The translations under genes were made by a program, and so were the position numbers. Below the pieces are notes generated by a model that searched no databases, had not been told where the DNA came from, and saw only the letters and a list, made by a program, of their open reading frames with translations. DNA of 47,078 nt from Halomonas sp. (GTDB taxonomy: Bacteria > Pseudomonadota > Gammaproteobacteria > Pseudomonadales > Halomonadaceae), in contig NZ_JAFIFK010000016.1 of assembly GCF_020832045.1 (NCBI RefSeq), forward strand, positions 1 through 47,078, written 5' to 3'. Below are positions 41,129 to 47,078 of this stretch, piece after piece; position 1 is the stretch's first letter; every line of letters begins with the position of its first letter.

Positions 41129-41997
41129 GGCGCGCCCTCCTCGAGGGTGGAGCGCACCGACCACAGCTCCGGGAAGAACTGCAGGTCCAGCGCCTTGGCC
41201 AGGAAAGAAACCCCGCCTGTGCCGCCGGTCCCGGGCTTCTGACCGATGATTCGCTCCACGGTCTTGAGGTGGCTGAAGCGCCACTGGTGAAAGTGGTACT
41301 CGGTATCGACGAGCTTCTCGGCCAGCTCATACAGTTCCCAATGCCGTTCGGTATCGCGGTAGATCGAAGCCCAGGCTTGTTCCACCTCGGTAGAGGGCCG
41401 ATAGGGCTCCGACCAGTCGCGCTCGACGACCGAACCAGGGACTGTGAAGCCGCGCCGCGCCAGTAGCTGCAGGCTGATGTCGTAAAGGCTCGGGGCGTGG
41501 AGCACCTCACTGAGGCGTCGGTAGCGCTCGGGGTGACGCCGATGCACCTCGACCATGGCGGCATTCTTGTTGCCGAGCAGAAACTCCAGCTCGCGATACT
41601 GGTACGACTGAAAGCCCGAACTCTGCCCCAGGCTGTCACGAAAGCGCGCGTAGTCCGCAGGCGTCAGGGTCACCAGTACCTCCCAGGCACTGATCATCTG
41701 CGCCTGGATCCGCGCTACTCGGGTGAGCATCTTGAACGCGGGGCGCAGCCGGTCCGCGGCGATGTGAGCGGCAGCGGCATGGGCTTCGTGCAGGCACTGC
41801 TTGAGCCACAGTTCCGACACCTGATGAATGACGATGAACAGCATTTCGTCATGCTCATCGGTGCCCGGTTGCTGGGCCGAGAGCAGCGGCCCCAGCTGCA
41901 GATAGTCGCCGTAGCTCATCGGCTGATCCCAGTGCACCGCCTCTTGCGAGAGGTCCACGCTCCTGCCGCGTGGCGGTATGTCGTCAGGACTGGCCAT
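41125..41997 (-). CDS. kynA: tryptophan 2,3-dioxygenase KynA
   Basis: 290 residues, normal for bacterial enzymes. It is a heme enzyme that opens the indole ring of L-tryptophan to N-formylkynurenine. Typical segments are MSYGDYLQLGPLLSAQ, DEMLFIVIHQVSELWLKQ, SGFQSYQYRELEFLLGNKN and the C-terminal heme/substrate region YHFHQWRFSHLKTVERIIG followed by KPGTGGTGG. It is the first gene of the kyn operon, divergent from a LysR-family regulator 100 bases away. Confidence 0.97.
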   Translation of the reverse strand: MASPDDIPPRGRSVDLSQEAVHWDQPMSYGDYLQLGPLLSAQQPGTDEHDEMLFIVIHQVSELWLKQCLHEAHAAAAHIAADRLRPAFKMLTRVARIQAQMISAWEVLVTLTPADYARFRDSLGQSSGFQSYQYRELEFLLGNKNAAMVEVHRRHPERYRRLSEVLHAPSLYDISLQLLARRGFTVPGSVVERDWSEPYRPSTEVEQAWASIYRDTERHWELYELAEKLVDTEYHFHQWRFSHLKTVERIIGQKPGTGGTGGVSFLAKALDLQFFPELWSVRSTLEEGAP

Positions 41998-42062
41998 GGC
42001 CGTTCTCCCGATTGTCGTTGTGTTTCAAACCAGTTTACGCAGAGCGTCATGGCATTTAAATT

Positions 42063-42083
42063 TGATAAAAAGACACCAAATCA
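42063..42083. promoter_or_regulatory. candidate LysR operator between kynA and its regulator
   Basis: TGAT-N13-ATCA in the AT-rich 100-base divergent region is an imperfect dyad of the size used by LysR proteins (T-N11-A class). It is close to the start of the regulator gene. Weak motif evidence only. Confidence 0.3.
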
Positions 42084-42097
42084 TGAAATAAAATAAT

Positions 42098-42994
42098 ATG
42101 ACGACACGACTCAGCACTCGCCAGATGCAGATGATGGTGGCCATTGCCGATACCGGTAGCGTCTCCGATGCCGCCGTTCAGCTCGGCCTGACCCAGTCGG
42201 CACTCAGCCATCGCCTCAAGGAGGCGGAACGGCTGCTGGGTGCCCTGCTCTTCACCCGCGGGCCACGGCGGCTGAACCCGACCTCGGCGGGCAAGAGGCT
42301 ACTGCATTCCGCCCGCAACGTACTGGCCGAACTGGAACGGGCCGAGCAGGACATTCAGCGTTTGGCGGTGGGCATCGAACAGGTGGTGCGAGTGGGCGTC
42401 GAGGCGTGCGGCGGCTACCACTGGCTACCCGCCACCCTGGCCGCCTTTGGTGAGAGCCATCCGCATATCGGTATCGAGATCGTGCCGGACGTTTCGTTGG
42501 AGCCTTGCCGCGCACTCAGACGTGGTCATGTGGATCTGGCACTGGTGGCGGGCAGCCACCCTCCCATCGGCTTCGATACCATCATGCTGAAGCGCGACAA
42601 GCTGCGCCTGGCGGTGCGTTACGACCATGCGCTGGCGCAACGAGCCTGGGTCAGCGCCGAGGACGTCGCCGCCGAGCCTTATGTCGCCTATCACACCACG
42701 CCGGAGAAGGGGCGTGAATACGAGCAACTGTTCAGTCCTGCCGGGGTGCTACCGGCCCGGGTGATCAGCGCAGGAGTGACCGAAGCGGTACTGAGTCTCA
42801 TACGTCACGGCCTGGGAGTCAGCGTACTGCCGGCCTGGACGCTAGAACCGCACCTGGCGGCGGGCGACCTGACCTCGGTAGGCCTCACCGAACAGGGGCT
42901 TTATTTGAATTGGTATCTCGTCATGCGCCAGGGAGACCCCGATCGCTCGGCAGCCAGCGACCTGGCGCGCACGCTGCACGCCATTATCGGCTAA
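42098..42994 (+). CDS. LysR-family regulator (MetR-like), probable kyn operon regulator
   Basis: 298 residues. The helix-turn-helix reads RQMQMMVAIADTGSVSDAAV followed by LGLTQSALSHRLKEAERLLG. The effector domain (from about residue 90) includes RVGVEACGGYHWLPATLAAF and a late GLGVSVLPAWTLEPHLAAGD, features of the MetR-like branch. It is divergent from kynABU and probably activates that operon in response to tryptophan or kynurenine. Pseudomonas uses an unrelated Lrp/AsnC-type KynR for this job. The start codon has no clear ribosome site. Confidence 0.88.
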   Translation: MTTRLSTRQMQMMVAIADTGSVSDAAVQLGLTQSALSHRLKEAERLLGALLFTRGPRRLNPTSAGKRLLHSARNVLAELERAEQDIQRLAVGIEQVVRVGVEACGGYHWLPATLAAFGESHPHIGIEIVPDVSLEPCRALRRGHVDLALVAGSHPPIGFDTIMLKRDKLRLAVRYDHALAQRAWVSAEDVAAEPYVAYHTTPEKGREYEQLFSPAGVLPARVISAGVTEAVLSLIRHGLGVSVLPAWTLEPHLAAGDLTSVGLTEQGLYLNWYLVMRQGDPDRSAASDLARTLHAIIG

Positions 42995-43007
42995 AGGCTG
43001 AGCGCGC

Positions 43008-44498
43008 TCAGGTCCCGCAGAAGGTGCGGAACACCCGCTCGGTGGGTTCGGCCGGGAGCGTGAATTCTTCACGGCCCGGCTGGTCATCGAAGGGATGAGT
43101 CACGATCTGCAGCAGCGTTTCGAAGGGGCCGAAGTCATTTTCGTCCATGGCGGCAGTGAGGGCCTGCTGCACACGATGGTTGCGAGGAATGAAGGCAGGA
43201 TTGGCCAGCTTCATCTGCCGCTCTCGATCGCCGTCGCCACGCGGCTCCTGGGCGAGGCGCTCGCGCCACTCCTCGAGCCAGGCAGTGATCTCATCAGGAC
43301 GCTCGAACAAGGCGATGAGAGTGGCTTCGGCTTGCGTGTTTTCGGCAGTATCGCTCAAGGAGCGGAACGTAAGGGTAAAGTCGGCTCGGCCACGGTGCAT
43401 GGCCGCCAACAACGCTTCAATCAGCGCCTTGTCGCCGGGCTTCTCGCTGGCCAGGCCGAGCTTGGCACGCATTACCGCGAGCCACTCGGATTCGTACTGC
43501 TCGGGGAAGCGCTGCAGCAGCTCGGTGGCCAGCTCCACCGCCTTGTCGCCATCTTCATCGATCAAAGGCAGCAAGGTTTCCGCCAGTCGCGCCAGGTTCC
43601 ACTGAGCGATGCTGGGCTGGTTGGCATAGGCGTAGCGACCGCCCTCATCGATGGAGCTGAATACCATCTTGGGGTCGTACTGCTCCATGAAGGCACAAGG
43701 GCCAAAATCGATGGTTTCACCCGAAATCGAGGTGTTGTCGGTGTTCATCACGCCATGAATGAAGCCCACACCCATCCACCTAGCAATAAGCGCCGCCTGA
43801 CGCTTCTGGACCGCTTCCAGCAAGCCCAGATAGCGCTCGCCGTCCGGCTGCGACTCGAGTTTAGAATGAAGCTCAGGATAATGACGCTCGATGACATGGT
43901 CGGCGAGCTCGCGCACACCTTCCGAATCGCCACGGGCAGCGAAATACTGGAAGGTACCCACGCGAATGTGGCTCGATGCCACCCGGGTGAGGATCGCCCC
44001 CGGCTCGGGAATGCCGCGCATGACGCGCTCGCCGGTGGTTACCGCCGCCAGAGCGCGAGTTGAGGGAATGCCCATGGCGTGCATCGCCTCGCTGACCAGA
44101 TACTCGCGCAGCACCGGCCCCAGCGGCGAGCGGCCATCACCGCCCCGTGAGAAAGGCGTGCGCCCCGCCCCCTTGAGCTGAATGTCGCGCAACCGGCCCT
44201 CGTGATCGGTCACCTCGCCCAGCAGCACTGCACGACCGTCGCCCAACTGCGGCACGAAGCCGCCGAACTGGTGCCCGGCATAGGCCTGGGACAGCGGTTC
44301 GGCGCCGTGCGGCACCACATTGCCGGAGAACCACACCGCCGCCTCTTCCGTATTGAAGGCGGCGAGATCGAACCCGAGTGCCTCGGCCAGTGATCGGTTG
44401 AAAGCCACCAGGTGAGGATCACGCACGGGCACCGGCTCGAAGTGGGCGTAGAAGCGCTCCGGCAGGCGGGCATAGCGAAGGGTGAAGGGGGGAAACAT
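43008..44498 (-). CDS. selO: protein adenylyltransferase SelO (YdiU family)
   Basis: 496 residues from the ATG at 44498 (CTGGAG upstream); the open frame beyond it is antisense to the next gene. SelO is a pseudokinase-fold enzyme that transfers AMP to Ser/Thr/Tyr residues of proteins, linked to redox homeostasis. Family marks: SQAYAGHQFGGFVPQLGDGRA, LKGAGRTPFSRGGDGRS, and GFIHGVMNTDNTSISGETID with the metal-binding DFGP. The C-terminus ends FCGT, with Cys at the antepenultimate position where many eukaryotic SelO proteins have selenocysteine. It is divergent from matB, 144 bases away. Confidence 0.95.
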   Translation of the reverse strand: MFPPFTLRYARLPERFYAHFEPVPVRDPHLVAFNRSLAEALGFDLAAFNTEEAAVWFSGNVVPHGAEPLSQAYAGHQFGGFVPQLGDGRAVLLGEVTDHEGRLRDIQLKGAGRTPFSRGGDGRSPLGPVLREYLVSEAMHAMGIPSTRALAAVTTGERVMRGIPEPGAILTRVASSHIRVGTFQYFAARGDSEGVRELADHVIERHYPELHSKLESQPDGERYLGLLEAVQKRQAALIARWMGVGFIHGVMNTDNTSISGETIDFGPCAFMEQYDPKMVFSSIDEGGRYAYANQPSIAQWNLARLAETLLPLIDEDGDKAVELATELLQRFPEQYESEWLAVMRAKLGLASEKPGDKALIEALLAAMHRGRADFTLTFRSLSDTAENTQAEATLIALFERPDEITAWLEEWRERLAQEPRGDGDRERQMKLANPAFIPRNHRVQQALTAAMDENDFGPFETLLQIVTHPFDDQPGREEFTLPAEPTERVFRTFCGT

Positions 44499-44642
44499 GG
44501 CAGCTCCAGTGGTGTTCCTGCCGCTCACTGTAGGCGCGCCACAGGCGAAAATCGAGCTCCACGGCTGCCTCATGGTATGTTGCCGTATGGTCCGCGACCT
44601 CAACCGCCGCGCCAGGAAGATGGTCAAGGGAGAGCCTGCCAA

Positions 44643-46160
44643 ATGAGTCACAACCTCTTCGAAACCTTCGCCGCCCGCATGCGCGACCGCGGCAATGCCG
44701 ACTTCATCACCACCCGTGAAGGCCGCCGCTACTCCTACAGTGACGCCTTGGAAGCGAGCGCCCGCTTGGCCGGTGCCCTGGTCGAGCTGGGTGTGAGCCC
44801 CGGGGACCGGGTCGCCGTGCAGGTCGACAAGAGCCCAGAAGCGATCCTGCTCTATCTCGCCTGCCTGCGCATGGGCGGCGTCTATCTGCCGCTCAATACC
44901 GGCTACACCGCCGATGAGATCCGCTACTTCCTCAGCGACGCCGAACCGGCCCTGTTCGTCTGCCGCCCCGCCGCCTTCGAGGCGGCCCGCACGGTGGCCC
45001 ATGAATCGGGCTGCCCCGCGGTGGAGACCCTCGGCACCGATGCCGACGGTAGCCTGATGGCACTGGCCGAGCGGGCCGAAGCGTATACGGACATCGAGCT
45101 CCGGGCGCACGACGATCTGGCCGCAATCCTCTACACCTCGGGTACCACGGGGCGCTCCAAGGGCGCCATGCTGACCCACCGCAACCTGGGCTCCAACGCC
45201 GCCACCCTGGTGGAAGCCTGGCGCTTCTCCGCCGAGGACCGCCTGATCCATGCTCTGCCCATTTTCCACACCCACGGGCTGTTCGTTGGCTGCAACGTCA
45301 CCCTTATGGCGGGTTCGAGCATGCTGTTCATGCCCAAGTTCGATGCCGACGTGATCTTCGAGGAGATGCCCAAGGGCTCGGTGATGATGGGGGTGCCTAC
45401 CTTCTATACGCGCCTGGTGGCCGACGAACGCCTTACCCCCGAGGTCACCGCCAACATGAGGCTGTTTGTCTCCGGCTCCGCCCCCCTCACCGCCGAGACC
45501 CACCAGGCTTTCGAGGCCAAGACCGGCCACGCCATCCTCGAGCGCTACGGCATGACCGAGACCAACATGAACATCTCCAACCCCTACGACGGCGAGCGCC
45601 GCGCCGGCACCGTGGGAATGCCGCTACCGGGAGTGGAGTACCGCATCACCGACCGTGAAACCCATCAGCAGGTGCCCCTGGGCGAGATCGGCATGCTCGA
45701 GATCCGCGGGCCCAACGTCTTCATCGGCTACTGGCGCATGCCCGAGAAGACCCGCGAGGAGCTGCTGGAGGATGGCTTCTTCATCACCGGTGACCTGGCC
45801 ATGACCGATAAAGAGGGCTACGTCCACATCGTCGGCCGCGACAAGGACCTGGTGATCTCGGGCGGCTATAACGTCTACCCCAAGGAGGTCGAACAGGTGA
45901 TCGACGAGATAGAAGGCGTGGTGGAATCGGCGGTGATCGGCGTGCCGCATCCGGACTTCGGCGAAGGCGTCACCGCCGTGGTGGTGCCGGAGCCGGGCGT
46001 CGCGCTGGAAGAGAAGCAGGTACTCGCACATCTCGAGGGAAGGCTGGCGAAGTACAAGCAGCCCAAGCGGGTGCTCTTCGCCGACACCCTGCCGCGCAAC
46101 ACCATGGGCAAGGTGCAGAAGAACGAGCTGCGCAAGCAGTATCACGATACCTACCGCTGA
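44643..46160 (+). CDS. matB: malonyl-CoA synthetase (MatB-like)
   Basis: 505 residues from the ATG at 44643; GGGAGA lies upstream, and the earlier open frame is antisense to selO. It is an AMP-forming acyl-CoA synthetase: P-loop YTSGTTGRSKGAMLTH, the GMTE-type motif ERYGMTETNMNISNPYDGER, hinge DKDLVISGGYNVYPKEVE and C-terminal Lys in PRNTMGKVQKNELR. The N-terminus and NPYDGERRAGTVGMPLPG match MatB, which ligates malonate (or methylmalonate) to CoA. No malonate decarboxylase or transporter is adjacent. It may feed malonyl-CoA into lipid or polyketide synthesis. Confidence 0.88.
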   Translation: MSHNLFETFAARMRDRGNADFITTREGRRYSYSDALEASARLAGALVELGVSPGDRVAVQVDKSPEAILLYLACLRMGGVYLPLNTGYTADEIRYFLSDAEPALFVCRPAAFEAARTVAHESGCPAVETLGTDADGSLMALAERAEAYTDIELRAHDDLAAILYTSGTTGRSKGAMLTHRNLGSNAATLVEAWRFSAEDRLIHALPIFHTHGLFVGCNVTLMAGSSMLFMPKFDADVIFEEMPKGSVMMGVPTFYTRLVADERLTPEVTANMRLFVSGSAPLTAETHQAFEAKTGHAILERYGMTETNMNISNPYDGERRAGTVGMPLPGVEYRITDRETHQQVPLGEIGMLEIRGPNVFIGYWRMPEKTREELLEDGFFITGDLAMTDKEGYVHIVGRDKDLVISGGYNVYPKEVEQVIDEIEGVVESAVIGVPHPDFGEGVTAVVVPEPGVALEEKQVLAHLEGRLAKYKQPKRVLFADTLPRNTMGKVQKNELRKQYHDTYR

Positions 46161-46181
46161 CCACTCGTTGCCAACCTCAGG

Positions 46182-46218
46182 CACGGCCGGCCGGTGCTGA
46201 CCGGCCGGCCGTGCTTTG
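46182..46218. terminator. bidirectional terminator between matB and the YjiH-like gene
   Basis: A perfect 15-bp stem (46182-46196 with 46201-46215, loop GCTG) lies between two convergent genes, 21 bases after matB and 4 bases past the other stop. Only three T residues follow on the plus strand, but the stem is very strong. Confidence 0.75.
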
Positions 46219-46222
46219 GACG

Positions 46223-47078
46223 CTACACCACCAGCGGTGTGACGAAGAAGGCGATAAGGAAGGCCGTGCCCAGGCGCATGACGATGCCCAGCACGGCGGC
46301 CCCCATGGCTTCGCGCTCGCTGAGATCGGAGCTCTCCGCCCATACCACCGGCACCTGCCCGAACACGGCGGAAAGCGGCAGTCCGGAGGAGGCCAGCACG
46401 AACGAGCCCACCACCAGCGAGGGGTCGAGGTCGGCGGCGATACTCTGCAGCTGGCCCATGGCTAGCGTCGGGCTGACCAGTACCGACAGCACGCCGGTTT
46501 CCGGATGGATGTTGAACAGCAGCATGACCTTGCCCAAGCCCGCCTCTATGGGCGCCCAGACGCCAATGTAATCGAGCACGCCGATCACCGCGAAGACCAG
46601 CGCCACGGCGGGGATCAGGATCAGCAGCAGCAGCTCCACCCCTTCCCGCGCGGCGCTGAACAGCGTGGGCATGAAGTCGCGGTCGGGAGTGAAGGTCGGC
46701 AGATGGCCGATCTCGACCCGCTTGACGTCTCGATACAGCACCTTAGACAGAATCAGCGGCACGATCACCAGCGGCAGGAACACCGCCAGCAGCACCACGG
46801 CGAAGACGTTGACCCCGGCAAAAGTCAGCGCCATCAGCCCCAGCATGAAGGTGGAGAACGACTGCTGCGACTGCACCATGGTGGCCACGGCGAGCTTCTG
46901 TTCGTCCTTGGTGGCGCCTGCCTTCTTGAGAATCGGGCCGGAGATCTTACCCGCCGCGTTGATGTCGCCGAAGATGTTGTAGACGCTGGGAATGATCACC
47001 GCCGGGTTCACGCCCAGCAGCTTCATGGCGGGCACGAAGATCCGCACCAGCGCATCGGTGAAGCCCAGTCGCTCCAGC
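46223..47078 (-). CDS. nucleoside-recognition (YjiH/spore-maturation-like) membrane protein, 5' truncated
   Basis: The C-terminal 285 or so residues; the frame stays open to the window edge, so the real start lies outside. It has several membrane helices. The sequence (VIIPSVYNIFGDINAAGKISG, ATMVQSQQSFSTFMLGLM, SPTLAMGQLQSIAADLDPSL) matches the YjiH-type proteins with a nucleoside-recognition Gate domain. These inner-membrane proteins usually occur with a second subunit (YjiG) and often near amino-acid or peptide catabolic genes. Transport of a small metabolite is likely, but its identity is unknown. Confidence 0.82.
   Translation of the reverse strand, partial: LERLGFTDALVRIFVPAMKLLGVNPAVIIPSVYNIFGDINAAGKISGPILKKAGATKDEQKLAVATMVQSQQSFSTFMLGLMALTFAGVNVFAVVLLAVFLPLVIVPLILSKVLYRDVKRVEIGHLPTFTPDRDFMPTLFSAAREGVELLLLILIPAVALVFAVIGVLDYIGVWAPIEAGLGKVMLLFNIHPETGVLSVLVSPTLAMGQLQSIAADLDPSLVVGSFVLASSGLPLSAVFGQVPVVWAESSDLSEREAMGAAVLGIVMRLGTAFLIAFFVTPLVV

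Noticed and set aside
43008..43018. Possible selenocysteine codon at the end of selO
   Set aside because: The protein ends FCGT before an ordinary stop. Cys already occupies the position used by Sec in eukaryotes, and no SECIS-like need is seen.
44499..45530. N-terminal extension of selO to 840 codons
   Set aside because: The extension is antisense to matB. The ATG at 44498 has a ribosome site and matches the family start.

Overview
The window looks like chromosomal DNA from a GC-rich gammaproteobacterium of Halomonas type. The grounds are gene content (two TRAP transport systems, tetrathionate reductase, a kynurenine operon, SelO, MatB), GC-rich codon use and tightly packed operons. No rRNA, tRNA, CRISPR array or complete insertion sequence is visible, so the genus is an inference.

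Layout. 1-140: fragment of a nagB-like gene. 177-1864: purE-purK (minus), purine synthesis. 1973-5502: TAXI-type TRAP transporter operon (binding protein, DUF1850 protein, fused permease; minus). 5664-9414: ABC transporter of NitT/TauT type plus NnrS (minus), divergent from a TonB-dependent receptor (9550-11655). The gap between them holds an FNR/DNR-type box, a -10 at class II spacing and an NsrR-like half-site. 11787-12841: orphan XRE protein, decayed MFS transporter, then a long regulatory region. 12842-17892: ttrBCA-type tetrathionate reductase operon behind a textbook FNR box. 17977-19950: small protein and ilvD. 20017-21500: sodium/solute symporter under a TPP riboswitch whose P1 helix contains the Shine-Dalgarno and reaches the start codon. 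21669-24864: hypothetical protein, AhpD-like protein and a 7TM diguanylate cyclase. 25025-27674: methylmalonate-semialdehyde dehydrogenase and a divergent LysR regulator.

27685-39175 is the most interesting part: a catabolic island built around a GntR/UTRA regulator (33205-34020). The minus arm encodes a SnoaL-like protein, an isocitrate-lyase/PEP-mutase-family lyase, an isochorismatase-family amidohydrolase with an intact Asp-Lys-Cys triad, two polysaccharide-deacetylase-family hydrolases related to allantoinase/imidase enzymes, and a fumarate-reductase-like flavoprotein. The plus arm encodes a LeuC/LeuD-like hydratase pair and a DctPQM TRAP importer. Together these suggest the sequence cyclic imide -> half-amide -> (substituted) maleate -> (substituted) malate -> pyruvate plus a short acid. 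That pathway is my inference, not a known annotation.

39183-42994: kynurenine operon (kynA-kynB-kynU, minus) with a divergent LysR-family regulator. 43008-44498: selO. 44643-46160: matB-like malonyl-CoA synthetase. 46223-47078: 5'-truncated membrane protein of the nucleoside-recognition (YjiH-like) family.

Two themes stand out. One is anaerobic/nitrosative respiration (ttr, NnrS, FNR boxes). The other is scavenging and breakdown of small organic acids, amides and amino acids (TRAP systems, imide-type island, kynurenine, MmsA, MatB).
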